Assembly (NCBI RefSeq): GCF_018263855.1
Contig: NZ_CP073318.1
Coordinates: 6,634,001-6,698,000, forward strand
Origin: Kutzneria sp. CA-103260
GTDB lineage: Bacteria > Actinomycetota > Actinomycetes > Mycobacteriales > Pseudonocardiaceae
Reading direction: 5' to 3'
DNA length: 64,000 nt
In this document: piece by piece, positions 42,946 to 52,267 of the stretch
Layout: each line of letters starts with the position of its first letter
Numbering within the stretch: position 1 is the first letter of the stretch
Notes under the pieces: generated by a model
What the model saw: the letters and a program-made list of their open reading frames with translations, nothing else
The model's database searches: none
Told to the model about the DNA's origin: nothing
Position numbers and translations under genes: made by a program

Positions 42946-45900
42946 ATGACCTTCCTGACCAGACTCAGCCTCGCCAACCGCGGCCTGGTGGCCCTGGTGG
43001 CGCTCATCGCCCTGGGCTTCGGCGCGTGGGCGATCCCGTCGCTGCAGAGACAGCTGCTGCCGTCGCTGTCCTTCCCGGCCGCGGTGGTGGTCTCCCAGTA
43101 CCCGGGCGCCTCCCCGGAAATCGTGCAGGACCAGGTCACCAAGCCGATCGAGGACGCGCTGCGCAGCGTGCCCGGCCAGACTCAGATGAACTCGACCTCC
43201 AGCCAGGGCTCGTCCTCGGTCACGGTGCAGTTCGACTTCGGCACGAACCTCGACAACGCGGTCAACAAGATGTCCCAGGCGGTCAACCAGATCGCCGCCC
43301 AGCTGCCCACCAACGTCAAGCCGAACGTGGTGGTGGGCAACACCGACGACCTGCCGGTGATCGTGCTCGCGGCCTCGTCGGACGCCGACCAGCAGCAGCT
43401 GGCGGCCAAACTGACCAGCACGGTGGTGCCGGAACTTCAGGGCATCACCGGCGTCCGGGACGCCAGTGTGACCGGCGCCCGCGACAAGGTCGTCACGATC
43501 AGCCTGGACAACACTAAGCTGGCGGCCGCCGGACTGAGCGCCACCGCCGTGCAGACGGCGTTGCGCGCCAACGGAACCCCGACGCCGGCCGGCACGCTGA
43601 CGCAGAACGACCAGACCCTGACCGTCCAGATCGGACAGCGACTGTCCTCGGTGGACGACGTCCGCACCCTCTACCTGACGCCGACGACGCCGTCGCTCCC
43701 GGGCCGTCCCGCGCCGCAGCCGGTCAAGCTGGGCGACGTCGCCCAGGTGACTGAGGACCTCGCGCCGGCGACCTCACTGACCCGCACCAATGGCAAGGAG
43801 AGCCTGGGCGTCTCGGTCACCAAGACCCCCGACGGCAACGCCGTCGACATCTCCAACCAGGTCCGGAACAAGATCTCTCAGCTGGAAGCCGACCTCGGCG
43901 ACAACGCCAAGCTGACGGTCGTGCAGGACCAGGCGCCCGCGGTCAACAAGGCTGTCGACGGTCTGACCGAGGAGGGCCTGCTGGGCCTGGCCTTCGCCGT
44001 CGTGGTGATCCTGATCTTCCTGCTGTCGGTCCGCTCCACTCTCGTCACCGCGGTGTCCATCCCGCTCTCGGTGGTCATCGCGCTGATCGTGCTGTGGACC
44101 ACCAAGACCTCGCTGAACCTGCTCACCCTCGGCGGCCTGACCATCGCCATCGGACGTGTCGTCGATGACTCGATCGTGGTGCTGGAGAACATCAAGCGCC
44201 ATCTCAGCTACGGCGAGGACAAGAAGCGGGCCGTGCTGGACGGAACCCGTGAGGTGGCGGGCGCGGTGACCGCATCGACGCTGACCACGGTCGCGGTGTT
44301 CGCGCCGATCGCCGTGGTGGGCGGCCTGGTCGGCGAGCTGTTCGCGCCGTTCGGCCTGACTGTGACGGTCGCGCTGCTGGCGTCGCTGCTGGTCGCGCTG
44401 ACCATCGTGCCGGTGCTCGCGTACTGGTTCCTCAAGCCCGCCAAGGAAGGCACCGATCCCGACGAGGCGGTCCGCAAGGAGCTGCGCAGCCCGCTGCAGC
44501 GCATCTACGTGCCGGTCATCCGGTTCGCCACGCGCCGCCGGCTGACCACCGTGCTGATCGCGATCGCGGTGCTGTTCGGCACGTTGGCGATGGGCGCCGG
44601 CCTGAAGACCAACTTCCTCGACGGCTCGGGCGAGAACACCATCAACGTCTCGCAGACGCTGCCGGTCGGCAGCAGCCTGGCCACCACGGACGCCGCGGCC
44701 AAGCGCGTGGAGTCCGTGATCCAAGGCATCGACGGCATCGACACCTACCAGGTCACGGTCGGCGCGGGCGGCGGCTTCCTCGGCTTCGGCGGCAACAGCG
44801 GCACGTCCAAGGCCAGCTACGCGATCGCCATCAAGGACGGCGCCGACCTCAGCACTGTGCAGAACACGTTGCGGGACAAGCTGAACGCCCTGCCCAACGC
44901 CGGCAAGATCACGGTGGGCGCCGGTGGCGGCGGCGACTTCGGCGGCAGCGGGCTGTCGGTCGTGGTCAACGCCACGGACGAGAACGTGCTGCGCACCGCT
45001 TCGGACGCCGTCCAGAAGACCATGAGCGGCATCTCGGGCGTCACCGACGTCACCAGCGACCTTGTCAACAGCGCGCCCGAGGTGCAGGTCTCGGTCGACC
45101 GGCAGGCCGCCGCCAAGCAGGGCCTGAGCGACTCGACGATCGGCCAGGCCGTGCAGGCCCAGCTGGCCGGCAGCCAGATCGCCCAGTTGACCCTGAACGG
45201 CACGTCGGAGAACGTCATGCTGCGCACCGGTTCCGCCCCGAGCGACCTCGACGCGCTCAAGGCGCTGCAACTGCCCGGTGCCACCGGCGCGGTGCGGCTC
45301 GACTCCGTCGCGACCGTCCAGCAGACCAGCGGCCCGACGCAGATCAAGCGCATCAACGGCGCGCGTAGCGCGACCGTGAGCGGCACGGCCGACAGCGCCA
45401 ACACCGGCAAGATCAGCGCCGACCTGACGCAGAAGCTGAAGGACACCACGCTGCCCGCCGGCGCCACGTACTCCGTCGGCGGCGTCAGCCAGCAGCAGAG
45501 CGACGCCTTCGGCAACCTCGGCATCGCCCTGGTGGTTGCCATCGCCCTGGTGTTCCTGATCATGGTCGCGGTGTTCCGCAGCCTGATCCAACCGCTGGTG
45601 CTGCTGGTGTCGATCCCATTCGCGGCCACCGGCGCCATCGCCGCGCTGCTGATCAGCGGCATCCCGCTCGGCCTTCCGTCGTTGATCGGCGTGCTGATGC
45701 TGGTCGGCATCGTGGTGACGAACGCGATCGTGTTGATGGACCTGATCAACAAGTACCGTGAGGACGGCATGAGCATCGCCGACGCGGTGGTCGAGGGCGG
45801 CCGCCGGCGGCTGCGCCCGATCCTGATGACGGCCGCCGCGACGATCTTCGCGCTGCTGCCGATGGCCGTCGGCCTGACGCAGAGCGGCGGTTTCATCTCC

Positions 45901-46083
45901 CAGCCGCTGGCGGTGGTGGTGATCGGCGGTCTGGTCAGCTCGACGCTGCTGACCCTGCTGCTGGTGCCGACGCTCTACACCATGGTCGAGAACCGCAAGG
46001 AGAAGTTCCGCAAGCGCCGCGAGCGCAAGCGGAACAAGGCGGCCGAGCCGGCGCAGCCGGAGCTGGTGGACGCCAACCAGTAA
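42946..46083 (+). CDS. RND efflux pump, HAE/AcrB-like
   Basis: A 1045-residue RND-superfamily transporter of the HAE/AcrB-like branch found in Gram-positive bacteria, not the MmpL branch. It begins with a membrane helix (GLVALVALIALGFGAWAIP), then a porter domain (FPAAVVVSQYPGASPEIVQDQVT), six helices around residues 345-540 with the relay region TIAIGRVVDDSIVVLENI, a second porter domain, and a C-terminal set of helices. The C-terminus is basic. It is a proton-driven exporter; substrate unknown. Likely controlled by the divergent MarR gene. Confidence 0.92.
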   Translation: MTFLTRLSLANRGLVALVALIALGFGAWAIPSLQRQLLPSLSFPAAVVVSQYPGASPEIVQDQVTKPIEDALRSVPGQTQMNSTSSQGSSSVTVQFDFGTNLDNAVNKMSQAVNQIAAQLPTNVKPNVVVGNTDDLPVIVLAASSDADQQQLAAKLTSTVVPELQGITGVRDASVTGARDKVVTISLDNTKLAAAGLSATAVQTALRANGTPTPAGTLTQNDQTLTVQIGQRLSSVDDVRTLYLTPTTPSLPGRPAPQPVKLGDVAQVTEDLAPATSLTRTNGKESLGVSVTKTPDGNAVDISNQVRNKISQLEADLGDNAKLTVVQDQAPAVNKAVDGLTEEGLLGLAFAVVVILIFLLSVRSTLVTAVSIPLSVVIALIVLWTTKTSLNLLTLGGLTIAIGRVVDDSIVVLENIKRHLSYGEDKKRAVLDGTREVAGAVTASTLTTVAVFAPIAVVGGLVGELFAPFGLTVTVALLASLLVALTIVPVLAYWFLKPAKEGTDPDEAVRKELRSPLQRIYVPVIRFATRRRLTTVLIAIAVLFGTLAMGAGLKTNFLDGSGENTINVSQTLPVGSSLATTDAAAKRVESVIQGIDGIDTYQVTVGAGGGFLGFGGNSGTSKASYAIAIKDGADLSTVQNTLRDKLNALPNAGKITVGAGGGGDFGGSGLSVVVNATDENVLRTASDAVQKTMSGISGVTDVTSDLVNSAPEVQVSVDRQAAAKQGLSDSTIGQAVQAQLAGSQIAQLTLNGTSENVMLRTGSAPSDLDALKALQLPGATGAVRLDSVATVQQTSGPTQIKRINGARSATVSGTADSANTGKISADLTQKLKDTTLPAGATYSVGGVSQQQSDAFGNLGIALVVAIALVFLIMVAVFRSLIQPLVLLVSIPFAATGAIAALLISGIPLGLPSLIGVLMLVGIVVTNAIVLMDLINKYREDGMSIADAVVEGGRRRLRPILMTAAATIFALLPMAVGLTQSGGFISQPLAVVVIGGLVSSTLLTLLLVPTLYTMVENRKEKFRKRRERKRNKAAEPAQPELVDANQ

Positions 46084-46097
46084 GGCAACGGCAACGA

Positions 46098-46129
46098 CTG
46101 TGGGCCACGGGGATTCCCGTGGCCCACAG
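46098..46129. terminator. bidirectional terminator between convergent genes
   Basis: A perfect 14-bp stem (CTGTGGGCCACGGG with its complement) around a GATT loop, between the RND pump and the convergent SnoaL-like gene. Confidence 0.85.
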
Positions 46130-46135
46130 CCATGT

Positions 46136-46504
46136 TCAGGCCGCCGGCGCCTTGTCGAAGAAGCCGTCGATGCCGGCGACTCGGCCGTCCTCGGTCAGTG
46201 CCAGCACGTCGGTGCCGATCACCAGCGACTCGCCGCCGCCGTCCGGCACCAGCTCCCAGGTGAACCGCAACACGTCGTGATGGGCGTCCACCTCCCCCAG
46301 CTGCTGGAGCCGATGGCCCGGAAACCGCTCGTGCACGCCACCGACGACGGCGGCGAGGGCGTCGGGGCCGGTCACGTCGGCGATCGGGTCGACGAAACGG
46401 CAGTCGGCGGTGAGCAGCTCGGCCGCGGCCTTGGCCCGCAATGCGCCATCGGGCTGGTTCCAGATCTCCACGTAGCGGCGCACCACGGCGTTCGCGTCGG
46501 TCAT
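46136..46504 (-). CDS. SnoaL/NTF2-like protein
   Basis: A 122-residue protein of the NTF2/SnoaL-like fold. VVRRYVEIWNQPDGALRAKA, ELLTADCRFVDPIADVTG and FPGHRLQQLGEVDAHHDVLRFTWEL are typical. Such proteins are small enzymes or binding proteins for hydrophobic ligands; no specific reaction can be assigned. The ATG at 46504 is the natural start. It is divergent from the Eis-type gene. Confidence 0.85.
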   Translation of the reverse strand: MTDANAVVRRYVEIWNQPDGALRAKAAAELLTADCRFVDPIADVTGPDALAAVVGGVHERFPGHRLQQLGEVDAHHDVLRFTWELVPDGGGESLVIGTDVLALTEDGRVAGIDGFFDKAPAA

Positions 46505-46633
46505 CTCGATCGTTCCTTCCCTTGTCCCACTTGGTTTCCTCCACCCTGACAGCGGTCGGGGCCGCGGTCGATTACCTCGGGCGTCATGAAAAACGACTCG
46601 CGCCGGCGGCCGCGCAGGCGTACGAAGTCGGGT

Positions 46634-47857
46634 ATGTCCGCATCGCCCCTGGTGACCCGCACTCTCACCGCCGAGGAGATCCCGGCGTTCGTCAAGCTCG
46701 TCTTCCGGGCGTTCCTGGAGGACCCCGCCCCGGAAGACGTCGCGGCCGAGATCGATCTGCTGGAAGCGCACCGCACGCACGGCACCTTCGATGGCGACGA
46801 GCTCATCGGTGGCGCCACGATGCTCAGCAAACGCATGACGCTGCCCGGCACCGGGCCACATCCGGTGGCCGCGATCTCCTGTGTCGGCGTCGCGCCTGAC
46901 CACCGCCGTCGGGGCGCCATGTCGCAGTTGATGCGGGCGCAGCTGCATTCCCAGCATGAGAGCGGCGACGCGTTCGCCGCGCTGTATGCCTCCGAGGGCG
47001 ACATCTACGGCCGCTTCGGCTACGGCCTCGCCGGTCACCGCGCCTCTTTCACGGTGCCGAGGGGCGCCGAGTTCCAGTCTACTGTGGACGTCAGCGACGC
47101 CCGGGTCCGCGAGGTGGACAAGGAGACCGCGCTGCCGCTGATGCACCACCTGCACAGTAAGTACGCGCCGACCCGCGTCGGCTGGCTCGGCCGCACCAAG
47201 GCGTCATGGCAGGCGTACCTGTCCGAGAACGCGGCGGACCTGCGCAGCGAGGACCTCACGAAGTGGCGCTACGCCATCCACCCGGAGGGCTACGCCGTCT
47301 ACCAGGTCAAGCGGAAGTGGGAGTCCCGCAAGCCCGAGCACGGGGTGAACGCCCTGGAGATACTCGGCACCACGCCGCAGGCGTACGCGGCGCTGTGGCG
47401 GTACCTGCTCGACATCGACCTGACCGCGGCGGTCGAGGCCGATTGCGCCGTGGACGACCCGATCATCCACATGCTCAAGGACGCCGGTGACAACGCCCGC
47501 CAGGTCCGCGACGGCTTGTGGGTGCGAGTCATCGACATCGACCGGGCCCTGCCGCTGCGCGGCTACTCCGCGCCGCTGGACGTCGTACTGGCGGTCGAGG
47601 ACACGTTCTGTCCCTGGAACGCCGGCACCTGGCGGCTCGTCGCCGAGGCCGACGGGCAGGCAACCGTGACGCGCACCGACGCCGAGCCGGACCTGGCGCT
47701 GGGCGCCCGTGAACTCGGCGCGGTGTTCCTCGGCGGCACCACCGTGCAGGAACTCGTTGCCGCGCAACGCATCCGTGAACTCACGCCGGGCAGCGCACGG
47801 GCCGCGTCGCGGGCGTTCGCCGGCGACCACCAACCGCACTGCCCGGAGGTTTTCTGA
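46634..47857 (+). CDS. Eis-type N-acetyltransferase
   Basis: A 407-residue protein of the Eis (enhanced intracellular survival) family: two GNAT domains and an SCP2-like C-terminal domain. The acetyl-CoA loop is VGVAPDHRRRGAMSQLM, followed by YASEGDIYGRFGYG, whose Tyr region is the family active site, and the protein ends in a Phe, as in mycobacterial Eis, where the C-terminal carboxylate is catalytic. Relatives acetylate aminoglycosides or protein lysines; the target here is unknown. The ATG at 46634 is preferred over an Arg-rich extension. Confidence 0.92.
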   Translation: MSASPLVTRTLTAEEIPAFVKLVFRAFLEDPAPEDVAAEIDLLEAHRTHGTFDGDELIGGATMLSKRMTLPGTGPHPVAAISCVGVAPDHRRRGAMSQLMRAQLHSQHESGDAFAALYASEGDIYGRFGYGLAGHRASFTVPRGAEFQSTVDVSDARVREVDKETALPLMHHLHSKYAPTRVGWLGRTKASWQAYLSENAADLRSEDLTKWRYAIHPEGYAVYQVKRKWESRKPEHGVNALEILGTTPQAYAALWRYLLDIDLTAAVEADCAVDDPIIHMLKDAGDNARQVRDGLWVRVIDIDRALPLRGYSAPLDVVLAVEDTFCPWNAGTWRLVAEADGQATVTRTDAEPDLALGARELGAVFLGGTTVQELVAAQRIRELTPGSARAASRAFAGDHQPHCPEVF

Positions 47858-47959
47858 CCTTCAGGACAGCTGATCCTTAAGGAACCGACAGGCAGGAACC
47901 GGAACACCCGCCACGAGCCGACTCGTTCCCGTCACGTAGCCGTGAGAAGGAGGAACGTG

Positions 47960-48046
47960 ATGGGTGCCTACCTCGTCGGGGTGGTCGTGGTCGGTGTGCT
48001 CGGCGCCCTCTGGGCGCAGCGGTCGCCCGGCGCGACCGACAAGTAG
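47960..48046 (+). CDS. 28-residue single-helix membrane peptide
   Basis: A tiny gene encoding a membrane peptide (MGAYLVGVVVVGVLGALWAQ, then RSPGATDK). A near-perfect Shine-Dalgarno AAGGAGG at 47947-47953 lies six bases before the ATG. The helix spans residues 3-19 and the tail is polar with Arg and Asp. No partner is evident; the nearest genes encode an Eis-type enzyme and a Gly-rich membrane protein. Function unknown. Confidence 0.65.
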   Translation: MGAYLVGVVVVGVLGALWAQRSPGATDK

Positions 48047-48153
48047 CTGTCCGCCGGGTCACACCGCCCGTTCAGCCGGCCAGGAACCATGGCGGTAGCT
48101 TTCCCGTTGTCCGATTGCGACGGATTCACCCTTGTTGGAAACCGGGAGGCACC

Positions 48154-48990
48154 GTGACCGCGCTCGTCGTGATCCTGATCGTGGTGATCATCGGCGTGGC
48201 CGTGCTCGTCTGGCGCCAGCGCGCGACGGGCACCCAGCGCCTGGACGACGCCAAGGCCGACGCCCGCCGCTGGGTGGAGCGCCTCGGCGGCCAGGTGCTG
48301 AACCTGACCGGCACCAACGACGCCGCCAAGCAGGCCCTGGCCGACGCCGGTGAGCGCTACACCGCCGCCGGCTCCCAGATGGAGCAGGCGCGCACCGTCG
48401 AGCAGTGCCGGCTGGTCACCCAGACCGCACAGGAGGGCCTGTACTACGTGCGGGCCGCCCGCACCGCGATGGGCCTCGACCCCGGCCCCGAGCTGCCCGA
48501 CCTCAACGGCCAGAGCCGCGCCGGCCAGGTCACCGGCGACCGCCGGGTCGAGGTCGAGGGCCACGAGTACGAGGCGTCGGCCCAGCCTGGCGCCGGCACC
48601 CCGCACTACTACCCCGGCGGCTACGTCGCCGGCCGGCCGGTTCCGCAGGGCTGGTACAGCGAGCCGTGGTGGAAGCCCGCTCTGGTCGCGGGCGCCTGGG
48701 GCATCGGCGCGGGCCTGCTGTTCAACGCCATGTTCTCCGGTATGCACAGCATCCCGTACGCGGCAGGCGGCTGGGACAACGGCGGTTGGGACAACGGCGG
48801 CTTCGACGGTGGCCAGGGCTTCGGCGACTTCGGCGGCGACCAGGGTCAGCAGGCCGACTTCAGCGGCGGCGACCAAGGTGGCGGCGACTGGGGCGGTGGC
48901 GACCAGGGCGGCGGCTGGGACTTCGGTGGCGGAGGCGACTGGGGCGGCGGTGGCGGTGACTGGGGCGGTGGCGGCGACAACAACTGGTGA
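48154..48990 (+). CDS. membrane protein with Gly/Asp/Trp-rich tail
   Basis: A 278-residue protein. An N-terminal helix (TALVVILIVVIIGVAVLVW) is followed by a helical region (about residues 30-120), a hydrophobic segment (PALVAGAWGIGAGLLFNAMF, about 178-200) and a 75-residue tail built of Gly, Asp, Gln and Trp, for example repeats of GGWDNGG and GGDWGGG. The GTG start follows GGGAGG. Similar proteins occur in actinomycetes without known function. The tail could be extracytoplasmic and flexible. Confidence 0.75.
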   Translation: MTALVVILIVVIIGVAVLVWRQRATGTQRLDDAKADARRWVERLGGQVLNLTGTNDAAKQALADAGERYTAAGSQMEQARTVEQCRLVTQTAQEGLYYVRAARTAMGLDPGPELPDLNGQSRAGQVTGDRRVEVEGHEYEASAQPGAGTPHYYPGGYVAGRPVPQGWYSEPWWKPALVAGAWGIGAGLLFNAMFSGMHSIPYAAGGWDNGGWDNGGFDGGQGFGDFGGDQGQQADFSGGDQGGGDWGGGDQGGGWDFGGGGDWGGGGGDWGGGGDNNW

Positions 48991-49165
48991 CCGCCGGGCA
49001 GGTTGACCGTCGGGCGCATTACACCCGGCGTTGACGCCAGCCGCGTTGAAGCCGGGCGCAGTCAGCCGACCAGCGCTCGGCAAGTCCCGTCACACCAGCC
49101 GCCGGTTCGCGGTCAATGGCTGTCACGCCTAGCTGTGATCGCTTCGCCGGCCGATGCCGTGCGGA

Positions 49166-49971
49166 TCACACGGGCTGACAGGTTGGGCACCAGTAGAGGT
49201 TGCGGCCAGCCAAGTCCTTGGTGGCGACCGGAGTTCCGCAGACCAGGCAAGGCTGGCCGGTGCGGCGGTAGACGTACACCTCGCCGCCGTGCCGATCCTG
49301 CCTCGGCGCGCGGCCGGTGACCTTCGGCTCGTGCTCCGGCCGGACGGTGTCGATGCGGCCGACCCGCACGCCGTAGCGCATCAGCTCGACGAGGTCGGCC
49401 CAGATGGAGTCCCACTGCTCGTGGTCCAACTGCCGGCCGGGCAGCATCGGGTCGATGCCGTGTCGGAACAGCACCTCGGCGCGGTAGACATTGCCGACGC
49501 CGGCGAGCACGGCCTGGTCGAGCAGCAGCGCGGCGATCGACACCCGGGACTTCGAGAGCCGCCGCCACGCCCGCTCCGGATCGGCGTCCCGCCGCAGCGG
49601 ATCCGGCCCGAGCCGGGCGAACAGCGCGTCGACCTCGTCATCGGTGAGCAGCTCGCACGCGGCCGGGCCGCGCAGGTCGGTGCCATGGGTCTCGCCGAGC
49701 AGGCGCATCCGCACCAGGCCGGTGACGACGGGCTCCGGCCGGGCGAACTCGGTGAACGTCCCGTACAGACCGAGGTGGATGTGCACGGTGGCGTCCGGGC
49801 CGTACCGGTGCAGCAGGTGTTTGCCGACGGCCTCGGCCTTCTCCAGCACCCGCCCGTCGACGGTCGCCGAGCCCGAGAACTTGCCTTGCGGACTGCTGAC
49901 CTGCACCTTCTCCCCGGCATAGCGGCGCTGGTGCAGCCGGGCGAGCCGGTGCAGCGTGTGACCTTCCGGCA

Positions 49972-49972
<1 letters not shown>
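49166..49972 (-). CDS. nei: Fpg/Nei family DNA glycosylase
   Basis: A 268-residue base-excision repair enzyme of the formamidopyrimidine/endonuclease VIII family. It starts MPEGHTLHRLARLH, with the catalytic Pro2 and Glu3; the N-terminal domain leads to a helix-two-turn-helix (SIAALLLDQAVLAGVGNVYRAE) and a C-terminal zinc finger (QPCLVCGT, YWCPTC). The MPEGH start is more like Nei than Fpg. The ATG overlaps the rpiB stop by one base, and the order rpiB-nei is conserved in mycobacteria. Confidence 0.95.
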
Positions 49973-50445
<473 letters not shown>

Positions 50446-50523
50446 GGTCAGAGTCTGCCACCCGGCGGGCGCCGAGGAGTAATTCGACTGCCGACCAGTG
50501 CGGTGCACGCCACACTCCACCGA

Positions 50524-51273
50524 GTGAGCGACGACGTGTTCGGTCAGAGCGGATACCGAATCCGGTTGGAGTGGGGCGAGGACGGGCTCGCGGCGCTGGC
50601 GTCGAGCTGCGCGGTGCTGGTCGTCGTCGACGTGCTGTCGTTCACCACCGCGGTCGACGTCGCGCTGGATTGCGGCGGTCGAGTGGTGCCAGTGCGAAGA
50701 GGAGATGTTCGTGCGATTTCCTCCGCGCGGTCGGCCGGCGCCGTGGTCGCCGGCGATCAGAAGTGGACACTCCGGCCGTCGTCGTTGCTCGACCTGCCGG
50801 CCGGCACACTGCTGGCGCTGTCGTCACCCAATGGGGCGGCCTTGTGCGCACGGGCGGCCGCCAGCGGCGCGACGGTCTTCGCCGCCTGTCTGCGCAACGC
50901 CGAGACGGTCGCGTCCGAAGTCGACAAAGTCGCCGACGGACGGCCGATCGGCATCGTGCCGGCCGGTGAGCGGTGGGGCGCCACCGCCGGCCCGCTGCGC
51001 CACGGAATCGAAGACCTGCTCGGCGCGGGCGCCGTCGCCGCCGCGCTGATGGCGACCGACTCAAGCGGTGCGTCGCCGGAGACCAGGTTGGCGGCGAGCT
51101 GCTTTTCGCACGAAATCGAGAATGTCGTCGAACTTCTCCAAGGCTGCGTGTCCGGCCGGGAGCTGACGGCTGGCGGCCACGCCGCCGACATCGAGCTCGC
51201 CGCCGCGGTCGGCAGCAGTTCGTGCGCACCGGTGCTTCGCGACGGAGTGCTGGCGAACAGACTGTCCTCATGA
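50524..51273 (+). CDS. 2-phosphosulfolactate phosphatase-like (ComB family)
   Basis: A 249-residue protein of the ComB family. Relatives remove phosphate from 2-phospho-3-sulfolactate, but many actinobacterial members are uncharacterised. Family marks are LVVVDVLSFTTAVDVALDCG, LLALSSPNGAALC, VFAACLRNAETVA and GIVPAGERW, the metal and substrate residues being in these loops. The GTG start is divergent from rpiB by 78 bases. A coenzyme M pathway is not suggested by neighbours. Confidence 0.85.
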   Translation: MSDDVFGQSGYRIRLEWGEDGLAALASSCAVLVVVDVLSFTTAVDVALDCGGRVVPVRRGDVRAISSARSAGAVVAGDQKWTLRPSSLLDLPAGTLLALSSPNGAALCARAAASGATVFAACLRNAETVASEVDKVADGRPIGIVPAGERWGATAGPLRHGIEDLLGAGAVAAALMATDSSGASPETRLAASCFSHEIENVVELLQGCVSGRELTAGGHAADIELAAAVGSSSCAPVLRDGVLANRLSS

Positions 51274-52094
51274 ACGCGCGCTGGATCGAGGTCGCCGACA
51301 GAGTGCACGTCCGCCGCCACGAGGAGTTGGACCTGTCGCTCGGGCTGATCGTCGGCGACGAAGCCTGCCTGGTCGTGGACACCGGCGGCGACGAGACACA
51401 GGGCGCGGAGTGGGCCGCGGCCGTACGCACGGTGACGCCGCTGCCGTGGACCGTCGTGCTCACACACGCCCATTTCGACCACTCGTTCGGCACCAAAGCG
51501 TTCCTGCCCTGTCCGGTGTTCGCCCACCCGAACTGCGTCGACGAACTCGTCGTCGAGGGCGCGGCCGACAAGGACAACTGGGCGGCGTACTACGACCGGC
51601 AGCACCGGCCGGACATCGCCAACGCGATCCGCGCCACCCGGATCGCGCTGCCAACCACGTTGGTGTCCGAACGGGTCACGGTCGACCTCGGCGGGCGGAC
51701 CGTCGAAATCGAGCAGTTCGGCCGCGGGCACACCGACCACGACCTGGTGCTGCGCGTGCCGGACGCCGATGTGGTGTTCGCCGGCGATCTGGTGGAGAAC
51801 GGCGCGCCGCCCGCGTTCGAGGGGTCGTTCCCGGCGGCGTGGCCGACCGCGCTCGCCGGGCTGCTGGAACTCACCGGCCCGGACACGGTCGTCGTGCCGG
51901 GGCACGGCGAGCCGGTCGACGCGGCCTACGTCGCCGCCCAGCGAGCCGACATCGCGGCCGTCGTCGAGCTCGCGGCCGCCTTCGCGGCCGGTTCCATCAC
52001 GCTCAAGGACGTGCTCCGTGACTCACCGTTCTCGGTCGAGACCACCAGCAAGGCCCTCGCGAGCTTGACGGGGCGTAACCGTTCCGCCCGGTAA
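51270..52094 (+). CDS. metallo-beta-lactamase-fold hydrolase
   Basis: A 274-residue MBL-fold protein. The metal motif is LTHAHFDHSFG (His66, His68, Asp70, His71), followed by further ligands in GRGHTDHDLVLRV, FAGDLVENG and VPGHGEPVD. The family includes glyoxalase II-like and other hydrolases; substrate unknown. The ATG overlaps the ComB-like stop by four bases (ATGA), so the two are translationally coupled. Confidence 0.9.
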   Translation: MNARWIEVADRVHVRRHEELDLSLGLIVGDEACLVVDTGGDETQGAEWAAAVRTVTPLPWTVVLTHAHFDHSFGTKAFLPCPVFAHPNCVDELVVEGAADKDNWAAYYDRQHRPDIANAIRATRIALPTTLVSERVTVDLGGRTVEIEQFGRGHTDHDLVLRVPDADVVFAGDLVENGAPPAFEGSFPAAWPTALAGLLELTGPDTVVVPGHGEPVDAAYVAAQRADIAAVVELAAAFAAGSITLKDVLRDSPFSVETTSKALASLTGRNRSAR

Positions 52095-52178
52095 CAGGTC
52101 CCTTCACCGAAGGCATTGCCCCGAACAGTCGATAGCCAGCGCGAGCCTGACCGACAAACTGTTACCTAACGGCTATCG
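52090..52178. promoter_or_regulatory. interleaved inverted repeats upstream of the redox module
   Basis: GGTAACAG (52090-52097) pairs with CTGTTACC (52159-52166), and CGATAGCC (52130-52137) pairs with GGCTATCG (52171-52178). The two pairs overlap in order, as in a pseudoknot or two overlapping operators. The region lies 90-180 bases before the first reductase start. Confidence 0.5.
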
Positions 52179-52267
52179 GAGCGCGATCCGGTATGCCGGT
52201 TGGTTGGATCACACGTGCGGTCGGGGCCGGCGTGGCGGACACCACGCGGTGAGCGAGGACGTAGTCG

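Noticed and set aside
48991..49165. Small gene between the Gly/Trp-tailed protein and nei
   Set aside because: Short inverted repeats only; no frame with a ribosome site.
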